Shown: positions 42,839-54,611 of the stretch, one piece after another
Numbering within the stretch: the stretch's first letter is position 1
Layout of the letters: each line of letters starts with the position of its first letter
DNA from: Erigeron canadensis
Taxonomy: Eukaryota; Streptophyta; Magnoliopsida; Asterales; Asteraceae
DNA length: 64,000 nucleotides
Assembly (NCBI RefSeq): GCF_010389155.1
Contig: NC_057764.1
Location: 12,400,001-12,464,000 of the forward strand
Direction of reading: 5' to 3'
Translations under genes and position numbers: made by a program
Notes under the pieces: model-generated
Told to the model about the DNA's origin: nothing
Database searches by the model: none
What the model saw: the letters and a program-made list of their open reading frames with translations, nothing else

Positions 42839-43215
42839 TTTGTCAAATGATTCATCATTTGATTTAACGATCTCTTGTCAAATGATTCTTCATTTGATTT
42901 TAAGATCCCTTCAATTTGAAGTATGCATTTCTTGCTAACGACAACACATTTATCAATTTGATTCATCAAATTTGATTTAAAGATCTCTTATCAAATGATT
43001 CATCATTTGATTTCAAGATCCCTTCATTATGAAGATTTCCAATGTGTTTCTAACGACAATTCCAAAAACACGCATTTTTACAAATGATTCATCATTTGAT
43101 TGTAAGATCTCTTCGTAATGAAGATTTCCAATGCGTTTCTTGCTAATGATAATGTCAAAACCATGCATTTATCAAATGATCCATCATTTGATTGTTAGAC
43201 ACCGTCCCTTTGAAG
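42838..43215 (-). repeat. Tandem amplification of the integrase zinc-motif coding segment in C6
   Basis: Five to six copies of the core ATCAAATGATGAATCATTTG (minus strand) with flanking AAGAAACGCATTGGAAATCT and GATCTT(A/C)AAATC. C7 has one copy of the equivalent segment at about 54800-54880, coding for the end of the integrase zinc motif (ESSDESFDKCVSC). Confidence 0.75.
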
Positions 43216-44059
43216 TCTTTAAATGTCTTTCTTGACAAAATTAAACAAGATGACTATGTCAAAGATAATTAGAATCCAAGTTAAACTTGACTATTTGCTA
43301 TTGAATTATTATTTGTATAACAACACACATAATTCAATTTTGAAGATACTTGAAGCACTGGTCGAACCAGCTTGCTTCTTCTTCGCATTCAACTCAGCTA
43401 GATACTTTAGCATATGCTCCTTTTGCCAAAAGGGTCTTTTAAGGTTTTGAGACAAACACAACTTGTTTTCTCTTACCAAAAATCTTGCCCTTAGCTTACG
43501 GTTGTTTTGCTTTCCGAACCTTTACCCCTTGATCATAAGAACTCGGGATGTAGCAGATTTCTTTGGAACTCTTTCTCATACCCAATTAACATGACATGAA
43601 GTTTAGCTGTGGTTTTACTCATGCTATGCATAGTTTAACCTTTCCAATTGCCCATGAGTACCTCTTCATCTAGAGTACTTGAGGACTAAACGATGTTCCA
43701 TGCTCGTGTCGCAAGTCATGAAATTGATCAACTAGGTCGAACAACTCCACTACGGCTTGCTATTCGTACAAAAACTTGAGCTCGTTAATCATATCACGAG
43801 GAAAATAATTTTCAAATTGCTTTCGAAGGTCGGCATTCATGCTTCCCAACATCAAACAAGCAACCTCATTATGTCTATCGTACCGAGCATTGTATGCAGC
43901 CAACTTTCAAGTTGAAGCATTCGCTCCCGGAACAACGGTGTCTGCTCATCAATGACTTGAACCCAGTCATTAAAGTTTGGCTCCAGGAAGTCTTTTCCTT
44001 TCTAGCATCGACCTGAAAGCCGATTGGTGTATATTTTGAGAATGATTTGTTGTTGCCAT
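43216..44059 (-). pseudogene. gag: C6 gag relic
   Basis: The ATG at 44059-44057 opens the same start as C7 gag (MATTN...), followed by recognisable pieces (HNEVACLMLGSMNA, QFENYF, AELNAKKKQAGS) scattered over frames. The zinc-knuckle stretch present in C7 appears deleted (near 43430). Not translatable. Confidence 0.75.
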
Positions 44060-44084
44060 CTTCAAAACAGACAAAAGTTCAATT

Positions 44085-47000
44085 ATCGGTGTAACAACCC
44101 TCAATTTCCAATTAGGACTATTTACTTATACTTATCTAGGTATCGATCCGTAGAGGTTTATTAAGAGAAATGTCTTAGAAATACCATAGATGACTAGCTA
44201 TCTTAGAAATGCCATAAACAATAACTATAATCATTCAAAACAACCTCAAGCTGTCAATGAATTCCAATTGAACTTGATGAAATGCCAACGAACCAAAAAG
44301 TTTCATTCGAGAAGTTAAGTTGCAAAAATATTTGTACAAGACTCACAAGTTGTGATAACAATCAAGAAATCCTTATAGATGTCCAACCATTTAAACATCA
44401 AGTGAATCTAAGTATATGCAAACACAAATATATATATATATGATGACCATCTAAAAATATATTTATAAGCTAATATGCATTTAAAAGTGTTGAATAATAA
44501 TAAGTATATATATATATATAAAATGCAAGTTTATAAACAAAGAGTCAATAAACAAATTAAAACACAAATATATATGAACACATACACATATATACGGCCA
44601 TATATATATATACATATTCATACAATCACACAAATCTTTTAAAAGCCTACTAACTAGTAATTTAAATTAACCACACATGCACCCATACATACATAACTAA
44701 CAAAAACAAATTTCCTTTTCAAAACTTAAGCTAAAATTCGGCCTCCCCCTTCCCAAAACACCTTACCCAATCAAAAATCAACCACTCTTTCATTTCTTAC
44801 ACTTCCAATACACCACTTCACGCAATACTCAACCTACACACTCTTACACTCCCCAAAACACACACACAACATTATTCCCTCCCAAAAACACCTTCTCTCT
44901 CTCATTTCCTCTTAATTTTTCTGCATTTTCTTCTCCCTTTCTTCTCTTCATTTCGGCTCAAACAACAAAGAAAAAGACAAGACAAAATCAAATCCAAACA
45001 ATAACAATAATAAGGGTTTATGCTAGAATATATAAGGGTTGATTCAAGCAAGGATTAAGGGTGGTTTTAAGATTGGAATAAGGGTTATTAGGAGCACAAA
45101 GGCCACGAAATTTCTGCCCAAAAATCATCTCCAAAACCGAGTTCATCAAGGGTATAAATCTTCATCTCTTTGTTTAATCTATCTTGTTCTTACTTATACT
45201 CAAAGATCTTTATCAAAAAGGTTATATTTTCTTCATGTTTTCTTTGAAAAACACACTTGATGAAGGCAAGTTGATAGAATCTTCTTCCTCATGCTCATGC
45301 ATGTCGAAATCTAGAAGAAAGATTCAAGGATTCAACAAGTTTAAAACCCAAAAGTGTTGTTATAGATTAAATAACTTTTAAAGTGATTTTTCCTTTGAAA
45401 TATGGTCATATTTTTATATATTTTGATGAATATATTTCTGGAGTTTTTCATAAAAATATGTTTTTAAGTTGTTGAATTGAAGATGGATAAAGATTTGTTG
45501 TTAATATGATGAGATGATTACATGCATGCTTAGATTTGCACTAGTTTAAATTGGTTTTGATATGGGACTTGAGATGGATCTTTTAAGGATGATTGATGAA
45601 CTTGAAATTGATTGAAATCTGTATATTTGATGTTAAGAGATACAAAATAAAGTAATAATCTTGTTAGTGGGAATCTAGAGGTTAAAGCAAGCAACCAACA
45701 CCATTGGTGAGTTGATATAACCAATAAACATTCTGACAGAATTGACCTCCTGTCTTAGAACGGGTAAACTGATTTTGTGAGGGCATTTTCAAGAAAAACT
45801 TTCAAAATAAAAGTTGTAGAGGAACGAGTTAAGTGTAACCTCCAACTGGAATTAATCAAAAGTACTGAACAGAACGAAAGATATGAATTTTCTACTGAAA
45901 CTGGTCAAAACTGTTATTTTGTCTGAATATTTTATAAACTTTAACAATTTTGATCTCCTAATCCATAAGGTTCCAGGAGGTCATACTTGGTGGAACGTAA
46001 TTTCAATGTGTCTTGAAGTTAAAATAAAATCATGGGATTTTTCTAACAATCAGAACATCAAGAACTTTTATAAAACTTCTGATGTCGCAAGCAGTGCCCA
46101 TTCGGGATAGTTTGTGTTTGGATAATTGTTAAAGACACCAAACATCATCTAAAATTTCAACAAAAATTCAAAAAAATACTAGATACATATAAGTCACTGT
46201 GTAAAAATCATGAACGTCCAAATAATTCGTCTTGACCCCAAAATAGTAGCTAACATTTCTTGAAAATAAAGTATAAAACAGAAAATTTGTAAGTAATCTT
46301 ATAAATGGCATAATGGGCTATGTAATGAACTAAGAACCATAATGGGCTAACCCGGCCCAAAAATGAACCCATAAGGAACATAAATCAGTAGGCCTACTTG
46401 GTCCAATAAGCCTTATAGCCCAATAACCACTATGACCCATTATGCACCTAACCCAAATAAGGTAAAGCCCAATAACTAATGTAAGCCCAAAACATTTAAA
46501 ATTCCATGACACCTAAGGCCCAATTGATAATGGCCCATAACACTTAAACGAATTTCATGAGATAAGTGTAATCAAAATAAAACAAAGATAATTAAGTGAG
46601 ATAGGCATAAGTAATTATGTTAACCAAGCTATATACTGATATCACAAATGCTAATTCGCGCTAAAATCGGTTACACAACAAATGATGAATAAGGATAACA
46701 TAAATTAATATGATATTTCTACATGATAACCTAAGATGCCAAGTGAAACCACAAATGAAGCCAAGTTACCAAAAATCTAACAACTTATAACTACGCATGT
46801 AATTAAAGTAACCTTTTACACCATCAATCGCTACAACCAAAACAATGCGAATGTTAGCAATATACTTGGATTCCATAATTGATAGCAACATAATGAAAGT
46901 GGCATTTCTAAGTGATGACTTAAGATAGGAACTTACGTATATTAGTTCTATCGTAGGGATAGTCTTGGCTTGAAATATGATAGAGGAACATAATGGATAT

Positions 47001-48384
47001 ATGGTCAAGGAAGCTATAGATGGGAAATACCCATTTTGGATAGATGAGTATAATATGCGGCATATCAAGGTGAGTCATAGCCCCCTTTCAAACTATTTTA
47101 TGTGTTTAACTAACGGGGTGAAAAACATGATATGTAAATGAAAATTGCTTTATATATATATATACATATATATGAAATGATTCTAGATTTTATGATTATG
47201 AAATGAGGTTATATCGTATGTTCAACGTGATAAATGTTTTATGATGAGCTTGAGTTCTGTCAAACCGTTTTCTTTCGGTACACTACTATTTACTCCGAAA
47301 GTGGAGGCCTGTAGTTAGATAGTTGCGCAACTAGGATTCGTCCACCCACCCAACGTGTAATGGTGGGATGTGTGGTTGCCTTTGTGACGACCATCATTCC
47401 CAGTCCGACCACGCGGTGTTCTAGCTACCTTATATTTAAATGGTCGTCTCCATGGCACGACCCTATTATTATTAATACGGCACTTGATTGACAACTTGTG
47501 CCATGAAATGAATTATATATATTGTTGGACTTGATAAAATGGTAGTAGTAGTGGCTCAAGCATTTACTCATCAAAATTATGTAAATTATGCCTTTGTGGC
47601 TAAATGAAGATGATATTGAATTATGCCCTTGTGGCTAAGTGAAATTGATATTAATATTGTTGATAATTGGAAATTGTTTGAACATACGGATTGGGTATCG
47701 TCCCTCATATGATATCTTGAAAGACGTTGAAATTGGTGATATTGAAATGATTTTGGTAACCGAATGATTTTGGTATGATATACGATTAGTCGATTTATAT
47801 ACTTTTTCTCTCATGATGATTTGACAAATGGGAACCTGAATACTATGGATTTTTTTAAGTCTTGATATGACATTATGGTATTTGGAAACTTGATAACACG
47901 ATATGAAAATTTTGTCGGTCATATGGTTTGGATATTTCTAAATGTAATAGTAATCGGTTTTCTAAGTATTAAAACAGTGATGCACCAAGATTTATATAAA
48001 AACCTATGCACTTACCAACTACGTTTTCGTAGTTGACACTTTTTCTTCATGCTTTTCAGGAAATAAGCTTAAGCATTGAGGATTTATATGCTTCATGATT
48101 ATTTGCATTGCACTTTGGAGTCAAAGATCAAACCTTGTGATAGGTAATGGAATCCGCCTTGATCATTGTAGTTTACTATTTCATGTGCTTGTTATTTGGT
48201 TCGTGGACTTAATATCCAAGTATGGTGGACGCATTTGTACTTAGAAATTTGTTCACATGTTTGTACATTGTAAATTATTTTTATCAAATAAAGCTATGGT
48301 GAATGTTATTTATAATCCTTTGTTTTGAATACTCGACTTTCTGTACATCTCATTGTTTCGCCTTAGTTGGGGTGTTACAATCGG
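44085..48384 (+). mobile_element. G4: solo gypsy LTR (44090-48379) with 5-bp target duplication
   Basis: TGTAACAACCCTC...GGGGTGTTACA, flanked on both sides by ATCGG (44085-44089 and 48380-48384). Removing it joins C6 leader sequence that matches C7 at 53385-53423. It shares both ends and most of its length with the G1 LTR but has no PBS or internal region. Contains a (TA)n tract at 47152-47172 and dense GGCCCA/TGGGCC motifs at 46320-46540. Confidence 0.85.
48016..48035 (+). other. Hairpin 344 nt from the G4 3' end
   Basis: CAACTACGTTTTCGTAGTTG, followed by ACACTTTTTCTTCATGC and TTTTCAGG, as in G1. Confidence 0.7.
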
Positions 48385-49998
48385 TATTTTCGATAATTAA
48401 TCCTTAAGAAATGTAATTTACCCTTGTTAAATTCATCTAACAAATTACTTTCACTAAGGCTAGGATCCAACTTGACATACAATCATTTCATCAGTTGATC
48501 TGCTAGAAATGACGGTATTCAAAAGGTAATCGAGAATCGATAATTGCATTCATGCAACTCCTAGAATTATGGGACTTACAACAACACTGTAAAGGAGTAT
48601 TAAGTGTTTTGTAAACATGTTTTGTTCCATCTTATGCCACGGGTTAAGGTCTCACCTCTTAACTCATTTTAAGTCGCCCAATTAAGAACATGTAGATAGT
48701 CCACCGTTGTCTCATAATGAGTGGTAATCTACCTTGAAGAGATACAATTCACCTACGTCTCACGTAGAGCAAAAAGCACTGGCAAGTGTTCTTAGCAAAG
48801 TGGGTGGCATTGACTTAACTTAAATGGGTAATGCATTTGATGTGAATCAAAAGTTTATGTTTGAAGACTCATGCATAATCTTTGAAACATAATATTTAAT
48901 AAAATTATTTGTATTGTCTTAACAACACAAGAGATCTTGGTAGCTCCATTTGAACGCACAAAGAAGCAGAAGAGCAAAGGTTTGCGATGGACGCAATTAA
49001 AAACTCGCCTTTGTAGAAGGCTAGCACACTCAGACTTATACCTCTTTTAGAGTTTGTTCAAATGGGTGAGCCGGTATATCTCAAGGTTGTTAGACTCCAT
49101 TTTTATTAATGAAATCTCTATTTCGATAGTTCTTAGTCAAGTTTATTTTCAAAACCAATTTTTGCATCACCTTTATACAACTTATAAACAATACAAAAAT
49201 TAATAAACTTACTAATTTTCGAACTACTTAATCAAGCAAAAAGTTAAGGTGGGCCACCTAAACATGGTCACTATGGTTCATGCATATGTTTAAACCCGGC
49301 TCCCCCTTCCAAAGAAGAGGACCACATGCATCAAGTTACCTTGATTGCGTAAGCCTTTATATAAAATAACTAACAATTAGCATATAAACTACATAAAACA
49401 TGCTGACTGGAAATTTACAGTAGCTTCACAACCAGTTTAAGCCTGTTTCTGGGCTTTTGACCAGAACTACAAAGTTGTAGCCCTATGAGTCAGCAATTTA
49501 CAGTCCGAATGTGGGCTTCTAACTGATGACCGATTAAAAGATATAAATTTTTTAGTGAACTGTCGCAAACCTGAAAAATCATACGAAAAATTCACATAGT
49601 CACACAATTATCTAATAATTAACCCTAATTATTGGATCATCATGTTTTGCAAAATATATCTCTATATATTCGGTAAAATCAAAATTAAATTAGCATGAAT
49701 TTTTTGTGATTTTGCTATTATTTAACAACTTTAAATAATCAAGATACAAGTAATCATGTAATTAATCACATAAATCATGTCAATCCACAATTCAAAACTT
49801 GATTGAGGGTTTCAATCTCCATTGAATTAGGTTAAATTTTAATTAAACAAAAAACTCTAATTTTATTTAATTAAGAACAAATTTTAATTTAATTAAAAAT
49901 AAGAAAACAACATTTTAGTTATTTATCAATTAATTAAAATCAACCAATCCTTAAACCCCCTTCAAGTTTTGATCTTTGTAATTAATTGATCACATATG
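48385..49998 (-). other. C6 leader (5' untranslated region)
   Basis: Aligns with the C7 leader (51795-53410) over most of its length on the opposite strand, including the block around 48940-49090 that matches C7 52680-52860. No long ORF. AT-rich. Confidence 0.7.
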
Positions 49999-49999
49999 T

Positions 50000-50013
50000 G
50001 GCTCGTGATATCA
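50000..50013 (-). other. C6 primer binding site
   Basis: Minus strand TGATATCACGAGCC, matching the C7 site with one change. Confidence 0.7.
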
Positions 50014-50014
50014 C

Positions 50015-50823
50015 TGTTAAAATATGAGCACATAAACATATAACAATTCACGAGTACGCAGCGGAAAGAAACGTATATGTAATACTATTAATTAACAAAG
50101 AGAGAATCGAGACGTGTACCTTATGCAAAGCTCCAATAAATAATAATGATATTATTATTATGATGAATTAGGGTTTAAAGTAAAACCCCTCTACAATCAT
50201 ACACTAAACACCCCTATACCATATGCTAGTACCCGATCACGAACCAAACAAACCTCTTTGTTTAATACCCTTATAGCCGAAACCCATGTACTTCGAAATC
50301 CCCATGAACTTCGAAAACCATTGTAGCCGACAACCAAACAATGAACAATTAATGCAAATCATTCATTGTTGAAGTTCTATATGATTTCAAATCATTAATG
50401 CAAACCTTTGTGTTATGTGGATTCGGCCGAACCAAATAAGGAGGAAAAATGGAGTATTACTTATGTGAATGAATGCTTGAACTCTTGAATTAAGCCTTTT
50501 ATATATAGAGGATAATTAGGTTAAAATAATTTTAGAAAACAAGTTAGAATTAAGGCTTTCCAAGCCTTAATCCAACCGGCCCCCCATATGGATTTAGAGT
50601 CCAACTCTAATTTCCATTTTCACATTTTAATCCTCCATTTAATTAATTAAATATAATTAACCCCTAAATATATTTAAATTAATCATTTCGTGATCTAATT
50701 AATTAATATATTATTTTAATATACTAATTAGTAATATAAAGTTACCGTGTCATTTCTTGTGACCTCATATGCTTAAATTATTTCCGGATATGCAATTTAT
50801 TAAAACATAATCATAATCCAACA
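50015..50823 (-). repeat. C6 5' LTR (809 bp)
   Basis: Minus-strand start TGTTGGATTATGATT, end ATTTTAACA, then the PBS; clearly related to the C7 LTRs. Confidence 0.8.
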
Positions 50824-51026
50824 AAATACATCAGCCGTATTTTTTTTTTCCATGCACACACATATTTGTTTGAAATTTCAAATTGATCAAGCTTATTCGG
50901 GGTTATACAACTCAAAATTATACAAGTATTTACGATTGGTTTGGGCTCTAAGGAAGTGGTTTTGACTAACTAATGTAGTGTTCGGGTTAGATTTTTGTCA
51001 CTTTGTCTTCCATCTTTCGTTGAATC
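50824..51026. other. Flanking DNA between C6 and C7
   Basis: About 200 bp without a coding feature. It would be continuous with 58965 onward before C7 insertion. Confidence 0.5.
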
Positions 51027-51412
51027 TGTTGGAATATGATTACGCTATAATAAACGCATGTCTGGTATTTATTTAAGTCTACAGGGTTACACAGACATGT
51101 TAACTTTGTATATTTAATTAGTATATTATAGTAATATATTAATTAAACGATCACTTGAATTATTAATTAAACTATGTTAAAGGTTTAATAGTGTTTAATT
51201 AATTAAAGAGGAATGATTAAATTGTAAATTAGAAGTTTCCTATTTGTACAAGGGGGGGGGGCGAAATTCCTTAGGGAGTTTAATCCCATTCTAACTTGTT
51301 CACCAAGTTAGAAAACCCTTCTAATTAACCCCTTTAAATAGAGATCAAGGGTTAAGGGTTTTATTCATTCATTCAAGACAATTAGTTTTGAAAACCCTAA
51401 ACACTCTCCTCT

Positions 51413-51467
<55 letters not shown>

Positions 51468-51779
51468 TTCGGCCGTGGGCAAAAACCCTAAGGGTTTTGG
51501 GATTTGGGGTTCGACATCAAGGGGAAAAACACAACGGGGTTTGTGAGTTCGTGATCGGATACTAGCATACGATATAAAGTTGTCAAGTGTTCGATCGTAG
51601 AGGAGTTTTAGTTTAGATCCTATAATAATAATTATTATTATTATCAACTTTATTGGAAGCTTTGCACAAAGGTACACATATTTTATTCATTACTTTGTTA
51701 ATTAGTATTATTGCATAGCCGTTTCTTTTCCGCTCCGTACGCGTGATTTGTTATGTGTTCATGTTCATATATTCTAACA
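51027..51779 (+). repeat. C7 5' LTR (753 bp)
   Basis: Includes a G run near 51251, a long (CT)n tract at 51411-51458 and AACAGTGG at the PBS junction. Differs from the 3' copy by substitutions and microsatellite length. Confidence 0.95.
51411..51470. repeat. (CT)n microsatellite in C7 5' LTR
   Basis: About 25 CT units, against about 9 in the 3' LTR (58628-58648). Confidence 0.9.
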
Positions 51780-51780
51780 G

Positions 51781-51794
51781 TGGTATCACGAGCC
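51781..51794 (+). other. C7 primer binding site
   Basis: TGGTATCACGAGCC, one base after the LTR. Close to, but not exactly, the initiator tRNA-Met complement (one base inserted/changed). Confidence 0.8.
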
Positions 51795-53423
51795 ACCTAT
51801 GTGATCTATTAGTTACAAAGATCAAAACTTGAAGGGGAGTTTAGGGTTGGTTCGAGTTTATTAATAATTAAATATTAAAAGTTGTGGTTTAATTGTTTTA
51901 TTTATTATAAAATCGAATTTTAATTAAATAAATTAGGGTTTTGTTTAATTAAGTTCAACCTAATTTAATGGTTAATTGAAACCCTCTAAGCAAGTTTTGA
52001 TATTATGAATTGATATGTTTATTTGATATAAATTATATGCTTGTGTACTGGATTTATTTAAGGTTGTTAAATAATAGTAAAAATCATAAGGGATTCATGC
52101 AAAATTCCTTGTGATTATTACTAAGATATAGTGATATAAAAGTCATAGCATTATGAGATAATTGTGTGACTATGTGAATTTTTCGTGTGATTTTTCTGCT
52201 TTGTGATAGTTCACTAAAAAATTCATATCTTTTAAACTTTAATGAGTTAGAGGCTGTGTTTTGAACTGTAGATGCTCAACGCATAGGGCTAAAACTTTGT
52301 AGTTCTGGTTGAAATCTGAATCGAACCAGAAGCAGGTCTAAACAGGTCGTGAAGCTACTGGAAAATTCCAGTCAGCAACTATGTGCTTATGTGATAATTG
52401 ATTGTTTTATATATGTTTAAGGCTTACGCAATCAAGGCAACTTGATGTATGTGGTTCTCTTCTTTGAAGGGGGAGCTGTCTTAGACATAATAGAAACCAT
52501 AGTGACATGTTTAGGTGGCCTACCATAACTCGTTGCATGCTTAATAGTTAATAGATTAGTAAGTTTATTGTTTCGCGTATTTATTGAGGTATAAATGGTG
52601 ATGCAAAATAGTTTTGAGAAAATATAAACTTGACTAAGCAATATCGAAATAACATTTTTTTAAATAAAATTAGAGTCTTACAACCTTGAGATACACCGGC
52701 TCACCCATTTGAACAAACTCTAAGAGAGGTATAAGTCGGAGTGCGCTAGCCTTCTAAAAGGGCGGGTTTTTAATTGCGTCCATCGCAAACCTTTGCCCTT
52801 GCGCTTCTTTGTGCGTTCAAATGGAGCTACCGAGCTCTCTTGTGTTGTTAAGACTATACAAATGATTTTATTAAATATTATGTTATGAAGATTTGCATGA
52901 GTCTTCATACATAAACTTTTGATTCACATCAAATGCATTACCCATTCAAAGTTAAGTCATTGCCACCCACTTCGCTTAGAATACCTCCCAGTTACTATTT
53001 GACCCTACGTGAGACCGTAGGCGGATGGTATCTCTTGAGGGTAGATTACCGACCAGTTGTGAGACCAGCGGCAGACTATTTACACGTTCTTAATTGGGCG
53101 ACTTAAAACGAGTTAAGACGGTGAGACCTTGACCCGTGGCATAAGATGGAACAAAACATGTTTACAAAACACTTAAAGACCCCTTTAGTGTTGTTGTAAG
53201 TTCCATAACTCTACGAGTTGCATTAGATATGCAATTACTAATCGTTACCTACCATTTTGAGTATCATCATCTCTAGCAGATCAACTGATGTGGTGATAGT
53301 ATGTCAAATTGGATCCTAGCCTTAATGAAATTAATTGTTAAAAGTATTTAACATGGGTAAATTACATTTCTTAAGGATTAATTATCGAAAATACCGATAA
53401 TTGAACTTTTGTCTGTTTTGTAG
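51795..53423 (+). other. C7 leader, 1.6 kb between PBS and gag
   Basis: No long sense ORF. Largely shared with C6. Contains a conserved block at 52680-52860 and another at 52975-53120. Unusually long for a copia leader. Confidence 0.75.
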
Positions 53424-54611
53424 ATGGCAACAACAAATCCTACTCAAAACACACACCAATCGGCTTTTAGGTTGATGCTAGAAAGAGAAAAACTTTCTGG
53501 ACCAAACTTCAATGATTGGTTTCGTCAGCTGAGAATAGTTCTAAGAGCTGAAAGGAAATATGAAATCCTTGAAGAGGAGAGACCCATTGTTCTGGGAGCT
53601 AATGCTACTAATGAGGAGTTAGCTCATTATGCTGCTCAGTACGATAGACATAATGAGGTTGCATGTTTGATGCTTGGAAGCATGAATGCTGAGCTTCAAA
53701 AGCAATTTGAAAACTATTTCCCATGTGATATGATCAAAGAACTCAAGTCTTTGTACGAGAAACAAGCCGGAGTGGAGTTATTCGATCTCATTGATGTACT
53801 CCATGACTTAAGGCACGAGCAAGTAACACCGGTTGGGCCACATGTACTAAAGATGAAAACGTACTTTGAGCAATTGGAAAGGTTGAATCATGCTTACCCT
53901 CCTGTTGTTGTGATTGGCATAATTCTCAAGTCTTTATCTAAGGATTTTGAGGAGTTTGTGCGCAATTATAATATGCATAGCATGAGTAAAACCGTTGCTG
54001 AACTTCATGCTATGGTTAATGAGTTTGAAAAGAAGCTTCCAAAGAAATCTCCTACACCCCAAGTTCTCACGATCAAGGGGGGAAGAGTCCAGAAACCAAA
54101 GCAACCAAGAGCTAAGGGCAAGAAAGATGGCAAGGGAGAGCAAAGTACTTCAGTCCCGAAACCAAAGAAAATGCCTCCAGCAAAAAAGGATAAACAGGCT
54201 AAGGACCAAACTTGTTTTCACTGTGATGAAGTGGGACATTGGAAGAGGAATTGTCCTAAATACCTAGCCGAGTTGAATGCGAAGAAGAAGCAAGCTGGTT
54301 CAACCAGTACTTCAGGTATCTTCACAATTGAATTATATTCCTTTTCTAAGCGTTATTCATGGGTTTACGACACCGGGTGTGGTACTCATATCTGTAATTC
54401 TTTACAGGGGCTTAGAAGGAAAAAGAAACTGAAGCCAGGATCTTTACAACTGTTTGTGGGCAATGGTCTACCAATGGCTGTAGAAGAAATAGGCGACTAT
54501 CATTTAGTTTTACCTTCTGGTTTAGTTATTGTTTTAGACAATTGTCACTATGCACCGTCTATTACTAGAGGTGTAATTTTAGTTTCTTTGTTGAAAGACA
54601 ACAGATTCTAA
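53424..54611 (+). CDS. gag: C7 gag with N-terminal protease
   Basis: 395 codons from ATG at 53424. Gag core: KLSGPNFNDWFRQLRIVLRA, LMLGSMNAELQKQFE, the LYEKQAGVELFDL block. Basic Lys-rich stretch from residue 195, knuckle CFHCDEVGHWKRNC (residues about 263-276) with intact Cys-Cys-His-Cys, then protease with WVYDTGCGTHICN (Asp-Thr-Gly intact, about residue 315). It ends in TAA because of a one-base frameshift between 54594 and 54611; the Pol frame is open from 54595. The start matches C6. In the intact family Gag and Pol would be one frame. Confidence 0.9.
   Translation: MATTNPTQNTHQSAFRLMLEREKLSGPNFNDWFRQLRIVLRAERKYEILEEERPIVLGANATNEELAHYAAQYDRHNEVACLMLGSMNAELQKQFENYFPCDMIKELKSLYEKQAGVELFDLIDVLHDLRHEQVTPVGPHVLKMKTYFEQLERLNHAYPPVVVIGIILKSLSKDFEEFVRNYNMHSMSKTVAELHAMVNEFEKKLPKKSPTPQVLTIKGGRVQKPKQPRAKGKKDGKGEQSTSVPKPKKMPPAKKDKQAKDQTCFHCDEVGHWKRNCPKYLAELNAKKKQAGSTSTSGIFTIELYSFSKRYSWVYDTGCGTHICNSLQGLRRKKKLKPGSLQLFVGNGLPMAVEEIGDYHLVLPSGLVIVLDNCHYAPSITRGVILVSLLKDNRF

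Larger units (their letters stand above)
41915..50823 (-). mobile_element. C6: Ty1/copia element, same family as C7, split by solo LTR G4
   Basis: Minus strand: LTR 50823-50015, PBS, leader to 48385, [G4 insertion], last 26 nt of leader, gag relic from 44059, integrase relic and linker, ending at about 41915 where the match to C7 (near 55900) stops. RT, RNase H and the 3' LTR are absent. Far more decayed than C7. Confidence 0.8.
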
